Origin: Thorsellia anophelis DSM 18579
Lineage (GTDB): Bacteria; Pseudomonadota; Gammaproteobacteria; Enterobacterales; Thorselliaceae
NCBI RefSeq assembly: GCF_900111395.1
Contig: NZ_FOHV01000007.1
Location: 62,001 to 126,000, forward strand
DNA: 64,000 bases
Reading direction: 5' to 3'
Numbering within the stretch: the first letter of the stretch is position 1; the number at the start of each line of letters is the position of its first letter. Both the position numbers and the translations under genes were made by a program. Positions 8,866 through 20,013 of this stretch are shown one piece after another. The notes below the pieces were generated by a model, which was given only the letters and a program-made list of their open reading frames with translations, was not told where the DNA came from and did no database searches.

Positions 8866-9237
8866 TATTTCATTTCTCCTAGTTAGCCATTTTATATAAG
8901 CCGATTAGTTTCGGCTCATTCGTTTTTAATTGAATAAATTTGGTGGGTAATGAATTATGACTTGAATTGGCCAGTTTCATTTAAGCTATCTTAACATAAT
9001 ACTGCTATGTACTTAAAGTTAGGTATTATCTATTTCAAGTATCAGTTGTCAGGTATCTGCTGTAGATACTTATTTGAGTGCTTAATGCAGTATGGTTGGT
9101 ACGAATTCATCTTATTTTAGGCAGATGATTTATCTCAACCATACATGATTGATATCTTGATGATACCATTTGCTGATAGCTTTTATCGTTAAAATATAAT
9201 TCAAAAAAATTTAAAATAAATTAATCCCTTAAGCATT
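8866..9237. other. Gene-free interval between yihX and metF
   Basis: No convincing reading frame on either strand. A short stem AGCCGA/TCGGCT (8899-8904 and 8911-8916) lies near yihX. The rest is AT-rich and probably holds the yihX-dtd promoter and the metF transcript end. No clear terminator was seen for metF. Confidence 0.4.
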
Positions 9238-10173
<936 letters not shown>

Positions 10174-10251
10174 TTATTTGAGAGAGTTTAATCTACTTAA
10201 AGCTTAAACTGCCCAGTATTAATACCGATTAATAGTTTGAATTTGAGTTAA

Positions 10252-11424
10252 TTAATCTGCCATAGCATCTAATGCAGCTTGAAGATCTAAAATCAAATCT
10301 TCATACGCCTCAAGTCCAACAGACAGCCTAAATAGATTACTCTTAATGCCAGCTGCACGTCTTGCTTCTTCACTCATTCCTGCGTGTGTCATCGTTGCCG
10401 TATGAGATATTAAACTCTCCACTCCTCCTAGTGATTCAGCTAGAGTGAAAAAGGATAAGTGATTTAAGAACTCTGAAAAACGAGATTCTTCTAATTTCAA
10501 TTCAAAGCTAAGCATTGCACCAAACCCTGTTTGTTGCGCTTTAGCAAGTTCATGACCTTTATGAGTCACAAGTCCAGGATAGTACACTGTTTCAATTAAA
10601 GGGTGGGCTGCTAAGAAGGTTGCGATATGCATCGCGCTTTGTTCTTGCTGTTTAATGCGAGGCACTAATGTACGAATGCCCCTTAAGAGTAAGTAGCTAT
10701 CAAATGCGCCGCCTGTTACTCCTATATTATTTCCCCACCAAGCCATTTCCATTGCTAAGGCAGGATCTTTACAGATTACCGTTCCTGCAACGACATCAGA
10801 ATGGCCATTAAGATATTTTGTACATGAGTGAACAACAATGTCTGCGCCTAGTTTTAAAGGTTGTTGTAATGCAGGGCTTAGAAAAGTGTTATCAGCCACA
10901 ACAATAGCACCTGATTGATGCGCTAATTGGCTAATTTTTTGAATGTCGACAATGTTAAGTAAAGGATTACTCGGCGTCTCAACCAAAACGACTTTAGGTT
11001 TTTTAGTAACAATTGCATTAAGTTGTTCAGGGTCATTTTGATCGATAAATAACACATCAAATGCGCCTCTTTTAGCGACGCTATCAAATAGGCGATAACT
11101 TCCACCATAACAATCAATCGGGGCAATTAAAAGATCGCCCGGTTTTAATAACACTGTACAGACTAAGTGTATTGCTGACATCCCACTACTCGTAACGACA
11201 GCGCCAGCTCCTCCTTCTAATTGCGCAAGTGTGTCTTGTACTAAATCACGAGATGGATTGCCACGCCTTGAATAATCATGTGCTCTTGGTTCGTTATAAT
11301 CATTAAAGTTGTAAGTGCTTGATAGGTAAATAGGTGGGACAACACACCCAAACTGTTGATCTTGGTTAAGTCCGCCTCTGACAGATAAGGTTTCTAGATG
11401 TTCGCTCTGGATTGAATGGCTCAT
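10252..11424 (-). CDS. metB: Cystathionine gamma-synthase
   Basis: PLP-dependent Cys/Met-metabolism enzyme of 390 residues. It joins O-succinylhomoserine and cysteine to cystathionine. Seen: VPPIYLSSTYNF, DYSRRGNPSRDLVQ, the PLP-binding Lys in HSCTKYLNGHSDVVAG, and SLGGVESLISHTATMTHAGMS-type end motifs typical of gamma-synthase (the SLGGVESL and MTHAGM pieces). Its position divergent to metJ, with shared MetJ boxes, is as in E. coli, where metB-metL diverges from metJ. Here metL does not follow; metF does. Start supported by GAGAGT. Confidence 0.95.
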   Translation of the reverse strand: MSHSIQSEHLETLSVRGGLNQDQQFGCVVPPIYLSSTYNFNDYNEPRAHDYSRRGNPSRDLVQDTLAQLEGGAGAVVTSSGMSAIHLVCTVLLKPGDLLIAPIDCYGGSYRLFDSVAKRGAFDVLFIDQNDPEQLNAIVTKKPKVVLVETPSNPLLNIVDIQKISQLAHQSGAIVVADNTFLSPALQQPLKLGADIVVHSCTKYLNGHSDVVAGTVICKDPALAMEMAWWGNNIGVTGGAFDSYLLLRGIRTLVPRIKQQEQSAMHIATFLAAHPLIETVYYPGLVTHKGHELAKAQQTGFGAMLSFELKLEESRFSEFLNHLSFFTLAESLGGVESLISHTATMTHAGMSEEARRAAGIKSNLFRLSVGLEAYEDLILDLQAALDAMAD

Positions 11425-11557
11425 TTTGATTCACTCTCATTATTGTAACAGTAAGTGTCATGACAAGGATTAGTGATTTGGCTTAATCCTTAGATGTGTA
11501 AAATATATGCTTAGACTAAATTGAAATTAGCATAAGGTCAAATACTTTTAGCGGTAA

Positions 11558-11605
11558 AAACGTCTAGACGTCTAAAATTCTAGATTGCTAGCAATCTAGA
11601 ATTGA
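11558..11605. promoter_or_regulatory. Tandem MetJ-box array (operator between metB and metJ)
   Basis: Six back-to-back 8-bp units can be read: AAACGTCT, AGACGTCT, AAAATTCT, AGATTGCT, AGCAATCT, AGAATTGA. The second is the exact MetJ consensus AGACGTCT (11566-11573), the first differs by one base, and the rest keep 4-5 of 8. MetJ dimers with S-adenosylmethionine bind such tandem boxes cooperatively. The array sits 134 bases from the metB start and 135 bases from the metJ start, so it can control both. Confidence 0.9.
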
Positions 11606-11739
11606 GAAATTGCATTAAAATGAGTAGAATGGTCAAAATTAAATTATAATAAGTTAAGGTTAACATACAAATAGTTGATTAGTCAGTGTTATCTCTAACG
11701 TATTAACTCGATAATTGCATTAACATTCAAGGACAAATT

Positions 11740-12057
11740 ATGGCACAGTGGGACGGTAAGTACATAAGCCCTTATGCTGAACAGGGTAAAAAAAGTCAGC
11801 AAGTCAAGAAAATAACCGTGTCTGTGCCTATGAATTTACTTAAAATTTTGACGGATGAAAGAACACGTCGCCAAATTAATAATTTACGTCATGCCACGAA
11901 TAGTGAACTATTATGTGAAGCGTTTTTGCATGCGTTTACAGGTCAACCTTTACCAAGCGATGAGGATCTTCAAAAAGATAGGGCTGATGACATTCCAGAA
12001 GAAGCTCAAAAAATGATGAGGGAACTTGGTATTGATCCAGAAACGTGGGATTACTAG
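11740..12057 (+). CDS. metJ: Methionine repressor MetJ
   Basis: A ribbon-helix-helix repressor of 105 residues, the same length as E. coli MetJ. Seen: [24 protein letters not shown] around the DNA-contacting strand (the KKITVSVP part), [27 protein letters not shown] segments of helices A and B, and the end [10 protein letters not shown] and [10 protein letters not shown]. It uses S-adenosylmethionine as corepressor and closes met genes. It is divergent from metB, with the box array between them, so autoregulation is likely. Confidence 0.97.
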   Translation: MAQWDGKYISPYAEQGKKSQQVKKITVSVPMNLLKILTDERTRRQINNLRHATNSELLCEAFLHAFTGQPLPSDEDLQKDRADDIPEEAQKMMRELGIDPETWDY

Positions 12058-12191
12058 GTAGGCATGCCGCTATAACCCGACTCATCTTGTTTTGAAATTT
12101 TGCGTTACAGATGTAATTAATAAATTACATAACGATTATAAAATGTTCTAATTAATCTGGGATTGATGACTTTAATCAAATCTCTCATTTT

Positions 12192-12233
12192 TTGACAAAA
12201 TTTAATTGACATCACTCTAAAATTCTTTTAAAA
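12192..12233 (+). promoter_or_regulatory. Candidate thr operon promoter
   Basis: Two overlapping TTGACA boxes (12192-12197 and 12206-12211). The second is followed at 16-17 bases by an AT-rich -10-like stretch TTTAAA (12227-12232). It lies about 75 bases before thrL. Which box is used is not clear. Confidence 0.4.
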
Positions 12234-12305
12234 AGTGACAATACAAAACGATTACGTTGATGCTATCAACAAAAAAATTTAAAGTAAAAGTAAGAGAACA
12301 CTGAA

Positions 12306-12389
12306 ATGAACGCCCAATTTACATTAAATCGCACCATTATTATGACGATTATCACCATGACAACAGTTTTGGTGCGGGCCTTCGTGTAA
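12306..12389 (+). CDS. thrL: thr operon leader peptide ThrL
   Basis: A 27-codon leader. It contains a block of regulatory codons: ACC ATT ATT ATG ACG ATT ATC ACC ATG ACA ACA, that is 5 Thr and 4 Ile within 11 codons. Ribosome stalling at scarce charged tRNA-Thr or tRNA-Ile would let the downstream attenuator be skipped, as for E. coli thrL. The leader stop lies 20 bases before the attenuator stem. Confidence 0.9.
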   Translation: MNAQFTLNRTIIMTIITMTTVLVRAFV

Positions 12390-12409
12390 GTAAGTTAGAT
12401 AAAATGAAG

Positions 12410-12438
12410 AACCCGCAAAATGATGCGGGTTTTTTTTT
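12410..12438 (+). terminator. thr attenuator (Rho-independent terminator)
   Basis: Stem AACCCGCA (12410-12417) with TGCGGGTT (12424-12431), 6-base loop, then an unbroken T run to 12438. Classic intrinsic terminator between the thrL leader and thrA. Confidence 0.92.
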
Positions 12439-12491
12439 GAGCGAAATTTATAAAATAATGTGAAAGCTGAAAATTAACTTAGGAGTGGTAT

Positions 12492-14948
12492 ATGCGTGTA
12501 TTAAAGTTTGGTGGTACTTCCGTAGCAAATGCAGAACGTTTTTTACAAGTAGTCGATATTATAAAAGATTATACCACCCGAGACCAAGTAGGCTTAGTGC
12601 TATCTGCTCCCGCTAAAATTACCAATCATCTTGTTGCTATGGTTGAAAAAACGGTAGCAGGCGACAATATTGAAGCCCACCAAGCGGATGCAATAGCCAT
12701 TTTTGATAATTTACTTACAGGACTTAAAGCCCAGGTACCTTCATTCGATTATGATGCGATGAAAGCATTTGTAACAGAGCAGTTTAACGAGATTAATAAT
12801 AGGCTTGAGGGCATTCGGCTATTAGGATTATGTCCTGATTCAGTGAATGCAGATTTAATTTGTAGAGGGGAGAAACTCTCAATTGCTATTATGCAAGCCC
12901 TATTACGTGCTCTAGGGTATGGTGTTACTGTGATAGATCCAGTTAAGAATTTACTAGCAAAAGGGCATTACTTAGAATCCACCGTTGATATTCATGAATC
13001 TTCCGATAGAATTACTAAGTTAAATTTATCTAAAGACTTAAACCATGTCATCTTAATGGCCGGATTTACAGCGGGTAATGAAAATGGCGAATTAGTTGTA
13101 TTAGGCCGAAATGGGTCTGATTATTCGGCTGCTGTACTAGCAGCTTGCGTTAGAGCGGCTGCGTGTGAAATTTGGACTGATGTGGATGGTGTGTATACTT
13201 GCGATCCAAGAAGTGTACCAGATGCAAGATTAATCCCTTCGTTATCGTACCAAGAAGCAATGGAACTTTCCTATTTTGGTGCTAAAGTCCTTCATCCAAG
13301 AACCATTTCTCCTATTGCACAATTTCAAATTCCTTGCTTAATTAAAAATACAGGTAATCCAAGTGCTCCAGGCTCTATTATCACGGCAGTGTGTGATGAT
13401 AAAACTTATCCAATCAAAGGTATTACCCATCTTAGTGATGTGGCTATGATCAATGTTTCAGGGCCAGGCATGAAAGGCATGGTGGGAATGGCCGCCCGCG
13501 TATTTGATGCGATGTCATTAGCTGGCATTTCTGTTATCTTAATTACTCAGTCTTCTTCTGAATATTCCATCAGTTTTTGTGTTCCACAAAAAGAATTAAG
13601 CCGTGCGGTAAACGCTTTAGAAGAGGCATTTAGGTTAGAATTTAAAGAAGGTGTGCTTGAGCCACTTGGGATCATTGAACATCAAGCCATTATTTCAGTG
13701 GTAGGGGATGGAATGAAGACACAAAAAGGTATTTCTGCGAGATTATTTAAAGCATTAGCCAATGCAAATATTAATATTGTTGCCATCGCTCAAGGTTCAT
13801 CAGAACGTTCTATCTCAACTGTCATTGATGATAAAAGGGCAAAAGTTGCAGTACTTGCAACACATGAGGCACTTTTTCGTACCTTCCATGTGATTGAACT
13901 CTTTTTAGTAGGAGTAGGGGGAGTGGGAAGTGCGCTGATTGAACAAGTTAAAGCTCAGCAAGTCAATTTAAAAGCAAGGCATATTGATTTACGAGTATGT
14001 GGTATTGCGAATTCTAAAAAGATGGTATTAAATGCTAGAGGGCTTGATTTAGAAACGTGGGAGTCTGACTTAGCCGCAAGTACATCAGGTTTTGATTTCG
14101 AACAGATAAAAACTTGGGTAGAGGATAATCATTTATTAAATCCTGTTATCGTGGATAATACATCAAATCAATTAATTGCAGATCAGTATGTTGACTTTTT
14201 AGACTCAGGATTTCATGTCGTTACACCAAACAAAAAAGCCAATACATCTAGCCTTGCTTACTACCAAGCATTAAGAACAACGGCACTTAAAACTAGGCGC
14301 AAATTTATGTATGAAACGAATGTTGGTGCAGGACTGCCTGTAATTGAAAACCTTCAAAATTTGCTTAGTGCCGGGGATGAATTGCAAGCGTTTTCAGGTA
14401 TTCTATCAGGGTCTCTTTCTTTTATTTTTGGCAGATTAGATGAGGGATGCTCTTTATCAGAAGCGACGTTAGAGGCGAAAAAACTAGGCTTTACAGAGCC
14501 CGATCCTAGAGACGATCTTTCGGGGATGGATGTTGCGCGTAAAGTGTTAATTCTTGCAAGAGAGGCGGGCCTTGCGTTAGAACTAAGCGATATTGAAGTT
14601 GAAGGTGTGGTTAGCAGGGAGTTTGCAGGAGAGGATTCTGTTGAGGCCTTTTTAGCTCGCCTACCTGAGCTTGATGCTGTTTTTAAGCAACGCATTGAAG
14701 CAGCTCAAAAAGATGGGAAGGTGCTTCGCTATGTTGGTGAGATTGAAAATGGCCGCTGCTTTGTTAAAATCATTGAAGTCGATGGGGATAATCCATTATA
14801 TAAAGTTAAAAATGGCGAGAATGCATTAGCGTTTTATAGTCGTTATTACCAGCCGATTCCATTAGTATTACGTGGATATGGTGCAGGTAATAATGTGACT
14901 GCTGCTGGAGTATTTGCTGATATTTTGAGATTGCACGCGAATCGTTAA
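12492..14948 (+). CDS. thrA: Bifunctional aspartokinase/homoserine dehydrogenase I
   Basis: An 818-residue fusion, as in E. coli ThrA (820). The kinase opens with [13 protein letters not shown] and has [11 protein letters not shown] and the aspartokinase site [13 protein letters not shown]. Two ACT-type regulatory domains span about 320-460 (threonine feedback). The dehydrogenase half starts near residue 470 with the NAD(P) motif [11 protein letters not shown], followed by [18 protein letters not shown] and [13 protein letters not shown]-type catalytic segments. It catalyses the first and third steps from aspartate to threonine and methionine. It is under ThrL attenuation. A GGAG site precedes the start. 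Confidence 0.97.
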   Translation: MRVLKFGGTSVANAERFLQVVDIIKDYTTRDQVGLVLSAPAKITNHLVAMVEKTVAGDNIEAHQADAIAIFDNLLTGLKAQVPSFDYDAMKAFVTEQFNEINNRLEGIRLLGLCPDSVNADLICRGEKLSIAIMQALLRALGYGVTVIDPVKNLLAKGHYLESTVDIHESSDRITKLNLSKDLNHVILMAGFTAGNENGELVVLGRNGSDYSAAVLAACVRAAACEIWTDVDGVYTCDPRSVPDARLIPSLSYQEAMELSYFGAKVLHPRTISPIAQFQIPCLIKNTGNPSAPGSIITAVCDDKTYPIKGITHLSDVAMINVSGPGMKGMVGMAARVFDAMSLAGISVILITQSSSEYSISFCVPQKELSRAVNALEEAFRLEFKEGVLEPLGIIEHQAIISVVGDGMKTQKGISARLFKALANANINIVAIAQGSSERSISTVIDDKRAKVAVLATHEALFRTFHVIELFLVGVGGVGSALIEQVKAQQVNLKARHIDLRVCGIANSKKMVLNARGLDLETWESDLAASTSGFDFEQIKTWVEDNHLLNPVIVDNTSNQLIADQYVDFLDSGFHVVTPNKKANTSSLAYYQALRTTALKTRRKFMYETNVGAGLPVIENLQNLLSAGDELQAFSGILSGSLSFIFGRLDEGCSLSEATLEAKKLGFTEPDPRDDLSGMDVARKVLILAREAGLALELSDIEVEGVVSREFAGEDSVEAFLARLPELDAVFKQRIEAAQKDGKVLRYVGEIENGRCFVKIIEVDGDNPLYKVKNGENALAFYSRYYQPIPLVLRGYGAGNNVTAAGVFADILRLHANR

Positions 14949-15081
14949 TTCAGACGAGCAAATTGACTCTAATTGATAAAATGCCCTCTTTACTCAGTGA
15001 ATGATCAATTTAACTCACTCGAGAAAGGGCGCTTTAAGTAGGATAAGTTAAACTAGGCTAGCAATGCCTGTTTTAAGATTA

Positions 15082-15099
15082 ACTATTCAATTGAATAGT
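15082..15099. promoter_or_regulatory. 18-bp perfect palindrome in the thrA-thrB gap
   Basis: ACTATTCAATTGAATAGT (15082-15099) is self-complementary and ends 30 bases before thrB. The thrA-thrB spacing is 181 bases, whereas E. coli thrA and thrB nearly touch. It may be a regulator site or a processing hairpin. No regulator is suggested by the sequence. Confidence 0.4.
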
Positions 15100-15129
15100 A
15101 GCCTTCACATTCGATAAAAAGGAATCAGT

Positions 15130-16056
15130 ATGATTACAGTATATGCACCTGCATCAATTGGCAATGTAGGCGTCGGATTTGATGTATTAGGAGCTGCAGT
15201 TAGCCCGATAGATGGAACTCGCCTAGGGGATATCGTGAGTATTGAGTCAGCAGAAGTATTTTCATTAGACTGCCAAGGTACTTTTGTGAGTAAACTTCCG
15301 CCTAAAATGGAAGATAATATTGTGTATCAATGCTGGCAAAGGTTCTGTGAAGTCTTAGGTAAGTCTTTACCTGTCCATATGATTTTAGAAAAAAATATGC
15401 CTATTGGATCTGGCTTAGGCTCGAGTGCATGCTCGGTTGTTGCAAGCTTTGTCGCATTAAATGAATACGCAAACCGTCCTTTTGATGAAGTGCAATTATT
15501 AACACTAATGGGAGAACTAGAAGGGCGTATCTCTGGCGCAGTTCACTATGATAATGTTGCACCGTGCTATTTAGGTGGATTACAAATTATATTAGATGAA
15601 CCACCACAGATAAGTCAATCGGTACCAAGTTTTGATAATTGGTATTGGGTAATGGCTTATCCTGGCATTAAAGTTTCAACGGCTGAAGCGAGAGCCATTT
15701 TACCCGCCCAATACTCAAGAGCGAATATCATCGATCATGGACGTTATTTTGCAGGATTTATCCACGCTTGTTATACCAAGCAGGATAAATTAGCAGCCAA
15801 GCTTATGCAAGATGTGATAGCTGAGCCATATCGCCAATCATTATTACCTAATTTTAAGCAGGTAAGGGAACAAGCCATAGAACTAGGCGCGTTAGCTATG
15901 GGAATTTCGGGATCTGGACCTACCGTATTTACGATTTGTGACTCATTAGAGATTGCTGAAAAAGTCGCAAGTTTAATGCAATCTGGCTATATTCAAAATG
16001 AAGAAGGATTTGTTCATATCTGTCAATTGAATACTGTAGGCACTTCGCGGATTTGA
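15130..16056 (+). CDS. thrB: Homoserine kinase
   Basis: GHMP kinase of 308 residues, normal for ThrB. It phosphorylates homoserine for threonine synthesis. Seen: [18 protein letters not shown] at the N-terminus, the ATP loop [13 protein letters not shown] around residues 90-102, and [11 protein letters not shown] near the C-terminus. Same strand as thrA, 181 bases downstream, so probably in the attenuated transcript or with its own promoter. The next expected gene, thrC, is missing; a strong hairpin terminator follows instead. Confidence 0.96.
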   Translation: MITVYAPASIGNVGVGFDVLGAAVSPIDGTRLGDIVSIESAEVFSLDCQGTFVSKLPPKMEDNIVYQCWQRFCEVLGKSLPVHMILEKNMPIGSGLGSSACSVVASFVALNEYANRPFDEVQLLTLMGELEGRISGAVHYDNVAPCYLGGLQIILDEPPQISQSVPSFDNWYWVMAYPGIKVSTAEARAILPAQYSRANIIDHGRYFAGFIHACYTKQDKLAAKLMQDVIAEPYRQSLLPNFKQVREQAIELGALAMGISGSGPTVFTICDSLEIAEKVASLMQSGYIQNEEGFVHICQLNTVGTSRI

Positions 16057-16132
16057 AAATAAACAATTAATGTTCCCAGTTTATTTTTCCAAAGGTTGCT
16101 CCATTACATTGCTATAGGACAAATAAGTTCGT

Positions 16133-16169
16133 AAACCACCTAATTGTACGAGTTATAATTAGGTGGTTT
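16133..16169 (+). terminator. Terminator after thrB
   Basis: A 13-bp stem, AAACCACCTAATT (16133-16145) with AATTAGGTGGTTT (16157-16169), an 11-base loop, then TTTGTT. Strong intrinsic terminator 77 bases after the thrB stop, ending the operon without thrC. Confidence 0.85.
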
Positions 16170-16516
16170 TTGTTAAATGAGATGAGGTTTTAGACTAAAG
16201 CATTGTTATTATTCTGGTGTATTCATTTCATTTTTTAAATATATTCATCCTCCGATGAGCTCTATTTTAAAGTTTGCTCGATACAAAACAGATAACGCAA
16301 TTAATCTGGTTTGGGGTATTTCTATTTTTTTGCGCGCTTTTTTAACTGCGTTTAGCAATTTATCTGTAAATCTTCATCAAAGTAGGGTTGGGGTGTCAGC
16401 AGCTAATTTAAATATATATAGCTGAACGGTTACAAAAAATCGATTATACTATCCACAAAAAATGGTTAACTATTCTTATATTCAATAATAGCAATAGTCT
16501 ATTATAGGAACTACTC
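16170..16516. other. Intergenic region before proB
   Basis: No reading frame of note on either strand. It is AT-rich with a TATACT (about 16446) that could be a -10 element for proB. GGAACTACTC precedes the proB ATG. No thrC fragment was seen here. Confidence 0.35.
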
Positions 16517-17620
16517 ATGACAAAGAAACAAACGCTTGTTGTCAAATTAGGTACTAGCGTGCTGACAGCTGGGACAAAAAAGATTAACCGAGCAAGAATT
16601 GTTGAGCTTGTTCGTCAATGCGCGTTATTGCAAGCTAACGGACACAGGATAGTGATTGTGACCTCAGGAGCGATTGCCGCTGGAAGAGAATATCTTAATT
16701 ATCCTGATTTGCCAGCTACTACCGCATCAAAACAATTGCTTGCTGCTGTAGGACAAAGTCGCTTAATACAACTGTGGGAACAGCTTTTTTCCATTTTTGA
16801 TCTTCATATCGGACAAATGTTATTGACCCGAGCTGATATTGAAGACAGAGAGCGATTTTTAAATGCAAGAGACACGCTGCATGCTTTGTTAGATAATAAT
16901 ATTATCCCTATTATTAATGAAAATGATGCAGTCGTTACTGCTGAAATCAAAGTCGGGGATAATGATAATCTATCTGCCTTAGTGTCCATGTTAGCGAGCG
17001 CCGATAAATTACTTCTTTTGACTGACCAGGCTGGCTTATTTACTGCCGATCCTAGAAGTAATCCAGATGCGACTTTAATTGAAGTGGTAGATAAAATCAC
17101 AGATGAACTTCGATTACTAGCAGGTGATAGTGTATCTGGATTAGGTACAGGGGGAATGAGTACTAAATTACAGGCAGCCGACGTCGCAACAAGAGCAGGA
17201 ATCGAAGTGACGATTGCCTCAGGCAGTGAAGCGGATGTGTTATTAAATTTAATGCAGGGGAAATTACGCTCAACGCGTTTTATCGCTCAAATTACACCAA
17301 TTGAGAATCGTAAACGTTGGATTTTTGGTGCGCCTATCGCAGGTCATCTGATTATTGATGCTGGCGCAGCCGCTGCTTTGTTAAATAAAGGAAGCTCTTT
17401 ATTACCCAAAGGCATCATCAGCGTGCAGGGTGATTTTTCTAGAGGTGAAGTGTTATTAATGCAGGATATTGATGGTAAGGTGCTTGCTAGAGGCGTAACT
17501 CGTTATAATAGTGATGCGATGAAATTAATTATTGGTAAGCACTCTAATGATATTTTGGGTGTTTTAGGTTATGTTGATGGTACGGTCGCAATCCATCGTG
17601 ATGATTTAATTATCGTTTAA
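16517..17620 (+). CDS. proB: Glutamate 5-kinase
   Basis: A 367-residue protein with an amino-acid-kinase domain ([40 protein letters not shown], the [12 protein letters not shown] loop) and a C-terminal PUA domain (about 275-367), the full E. coli architecture. It forms gamma-glutamyl phosphate, the first step of proline synthesis, and is feedback-inhibited by proline. proA, usually next, does not follow; an exported DUF4139 protein does. The enzyme would need ProA from elsewhere. Confidence 0.96.
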   Translation: MTKKQTLVVKLGTSVLTAGTKKINRARIVELVRQCALLQANGHRIVIVTSGAIAAGREYLNYPDLPATTASKQLLAAVGQSRLIQLWEQLFSIFDLHIGQMLLTRADIEDRERFLNARDTLHALLDNNIIPIINENDAVVTAEIKVGDNDNLSALVSMLASADKLLLLTDQAGLFTADPRSNPDATLIEVVDKITDELRLLAGDSVSGLGTGGMSTKLQAADVATRAGIEVTIASGSEADVLLNLMQGKLRSTRFIAQITPIENRKRWIFGAPIAGHLIIDAGAAAALLNKGSSLLPKGIISVQGDFSRGEVLLMQDIDGKVLARGVTRYNSDAMKLIIGKHSNDILGVLGYVDGTVAIHRDDLIIV

Positions 17621-17776
17621 CGAGTTTATTGTCCATTTGTTAATTATGCACTTAAATTTAAAAATGATTTTTAAATCAGCTAGATAAAATTGTTAGATTG
17701 GAATATGATGCGCGTGATACCACAAAAAAGTGGTATATAAAATAAATCAGGGATATTTTTAATATAGGTTGAGCTA

Positions 17777-19471
17777 ATGATTACACCAAAACAGATATTT
17801 AAATTAAGTGCCGTTGCCATATCTATGCTGACAAGCAATATGCTATTTGCTCAGGCCTTTTATGCTGACTCCAAAATCACAAATGTCACGGTGTATAGTG
17901 ATCAAGCTGTTGTGACCAGACAAATGACAGTTAAGGTTGAACCGGGACAGTCACAAGTTATTTTAAAAAATTTGCCAATAGACATCAAAGGCGACTCTTT
18001 TCAAATCTCTCAATCTTTTAAAAATCCAGCGACTAAGCCTGTCAGGTTTATTGACTATCAGTTCAAAGAGCAACCGAATGAAAAAAATCTTGAGCTAATT
18101 GAGTTATCTAATCAACTTCAAACGCTTGAAAAATCGTATGTTGAACACGCCAATAAAATTGAATTATTAGAGCAAAAAATTAATTTCATTAAAGAAGTCA
18201 TCGAAACGGCTAAGCTCACTCCTGCCGGCACACCAAGAATTACGCGAGAGGAGATTGAGCTATTTAAACAAATGACAGATGAATTGCCACAATTACAACT
18301 TGCCTTATTTGATGCAAATAAAGCACTCGATACATTCAAAATTGACTATAATATTCAAGCCGCTAATATTAAGAAACAAATGGATGCACTTGAACAGCAA
18401 GATACAAAACTCTCTCAATATTTAACCTTGGACTATGACGTAAAAGAACCTGGTGAATTAGACATCAAAGTTATTTATGCAGTGAACCACGCTAGTTGGC
18501 AGCCGATTTATGAATTGCGACTTAATGAAAATCAACTTGATTTACGTTACCAAGCCGTCGTTCAGCAATTTACAGGTGAAGATTGGAATAAAGTTAATTT
18601 AGCTTTGTCGACTACGCCACCTATGTTTGAAGCACCTTCTGAACTGTACCCATGGCACCTGAGTCTCTATAAAAACAACTCACGTATGAAGACTTCAGCG
18701 AGTGCAGTTGCAAGTGAAGCCTATGAAGAACAAGCTCAATTTATAGGGGTGGCAGCACCAGTAAGCGAAGATGTGCTGTATGATGCAGCACCTGCAAGCA
18801 CGGTTTCGTCTCAAGGTGTCAATGCGCTGTTTAATATTGGCGAGGCGGTCACTGTTCAAGGTGACTACACGCCTGGTAAGGTATTAATTCAGGAAACGCA
18901 TTTTGATGCAGGGATTACAAGAGAAGTGACGCCTAATTATAGTCCATCAGTCAGTTTATTTGCCAATATTGAGAACAAGACAGAATATCCTTGGTTGGCG
19001 GGGAACTTAAATATTTTTATTGAAGATGAGTTTATTTCTAAAAGTATGTTACCAAAGACTCAAGTGAATGAAGATTTAAAACTGTTCTTAGGTGAAGATC
19101 AAAATATTATTGTCAAACAGGTCCAACCAGAGCGTTTTAATGAGACATCTTGGAGCAATCAAATTACGACCGAAACGCGTAAAACGACCTTACAAAGTTT
19201 GCATTCAATTCCAGTAAGTGTCATTGTTAATCAGCAAGTGCCAGTTACAACCGATGAAAAAATTAAAATTGAATACACCTTGATACCTGAGTGGTTAAAA
19301 CCGTTTGTTGAATTCCCAGCAGAGCAAGCAGACGCAAAATCTGAAATCACCTTGAAAGACTCTCAAGGTATCTTAAAAGGTGAAATTGAGTTACAACCTA
19401 AAACGCCTGTTACCTATGAACTGAAATACAAGGTAACATATCCTGAAAAAGAAGCAGTTATTGGATTTTAA
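17777..19471 (+). CDS. Exported DUF4139 (MuiA-type mucoidy-inhibitor family) protein
   Basis: A 564-residue protein with a signal peptide (LSAVAISMLTSNMLFAQA). An N-terminal DUF4140-like block (KITNVTVYSDQAVVTRQ; VEPGQSQVILKNLP) is followed by a predicted coiled coil of about 110 residues (roughly 85-210) and the DUF4139 part (VIYAVNHASWQPIYELRL, FTGEDWNKVNLALSTTPP). A C-terminal beta-rich region ends in the typical TYELKYKVTYPE-like close. The family is present in many bacteria, and the molecular function is not established. Convergent to sdhE, with a hairpin between. Confidence 0.85.
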   Translation: MITPKQIFKLSAVAISMLTSNMLFAQAFYADSKITNVTVYSDQAVVTRQMTVKVEPGQSQVILKNLPIDIKGDSFQISQSFKNPATKPVRFIDYQFKEQPNEKNLELIELSNQLQTLEKSYVEHANKIELLEQKINFIKEVIETAKLTPAGTPRITREEIELFKQMTDELPQLQLALFDANKALDTFKIDYNIQAANIKKQMDALEQQDTKLSQYLTLDYDVKEPGELDIKVIYAVNHASWQPIYELRLNENQLDLRYQAVVQQFTGEDWNKVNLALSTTPPMFEAPSELYPWHLSLYKNNSRMKTSASAVASEAYEEQAQFIGVAAPVSEDVLYDAAPASTVSSQGVNALFNIGEAVTVQGDYTPGKVLIQETHFDAGITREVTPNYSPSVSLFANIENKTEYPWLAGNLNIFIEDEFISKSMLPKTQVNEDLKLFLGEDQNIIVKQVQPERFNETSWSNQITTETRKTTLQSLHSIPVSVIVNQQVPVTTDEKIKIEYTLIPEWLKPFVEFPAEQADAKSEITLKDSQGILKGEIELQPKTPVTYELKYKVTYPEKEAVIGF

Positions 19472-19498
19472 TTTATCCTCATAACACAAATTGTGCTG

Positions 19499-19532
19499 AA
19501 TGATTGCCACACTAAATGGTGTAGTAATCATT
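19499..19532. terminator. Hairpin between convergent DUF4139 gene and sdhE
   Basis: Arms 19499-19512 and 19519-19532 match at 12 of 14 pairs around a 6-base loop (TAAATG). Likely shared terminator; no long U-tract. Confidence 0.45.
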
Positions 19533-19556
19533 TAGTGTTAATAGGTTAATTTCGAA

Positions 19557-19853
19557 TTATGCGTAGGGAACAGCGCCACGCTGTTTATTTTTGTTTTGTA
19601 TCAATTCAATTGTGGCTTGTAGTGCTTCATCTTGCGGTAGTCCCTTATTCATCAGCCAATTAAATAAGTCAGGATCGGGGTGCTCTAATAAACGAATAAA
19701 ATCTACTTGTTCATCATAAGACAAATCATCATATTCATAATCAAAAAAAGGCATTAATGCTAAATCAAGTTCTTTCATACCCCTCCTGCAAGCCCATTTA
19801 ACGCGAGCACGCTGATCGGGTGTTAAGGGATTATCATTAGTATGAGTTGTCAT
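19557..19853 (-). CDS. sdhE: FAD assembly factor SdhE (YgfY)
   Basis: A 98-residue SdhE-type protein. The RGxxE motif is RGMKE (residues 24-28) in [17 protein letters not shown], followed by [23 protein letters not shown] and the end [10 protein letters not shown]. SdhE helps attach FAD to succinate dehydrogenase and fumarate reductase flavoproteins in the cytoplasm. No sdh or frd genes are in the window. About 10 residues longer at the N-terminus than E. coli YgfY. Confidence 0.95.
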   Translation of the reverse strand: MTTHTNDNPLTPDQRARVKWACRRGMKELDLALMPFFDYEYDDLSYDEQVDFIRLLEHPDPDLFNWLMNKGLPQDEALQATIELIQNKNKQRGAVPYA

Positions 19854-20013
19854 GTGTGCATCCTTTACGTTAGAACGATTAAAATTATTTACTATTGTTA
19901 AACATCTCTAATTTGTAGAGTACCAAAAAAAAGAGAAATTATCATTGATAATCTATTTTTGCTATCGTAGTTGATTAGTTGTGGATTGTGGGTTTTGGTA
20001 GTAGAGTTGATAA

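Noticed and set aside
14354-14695. 113-residue minus-strand frame inside thrA
   Set aside because: Antisense shadow of the homoserine dehydrogenase domain.
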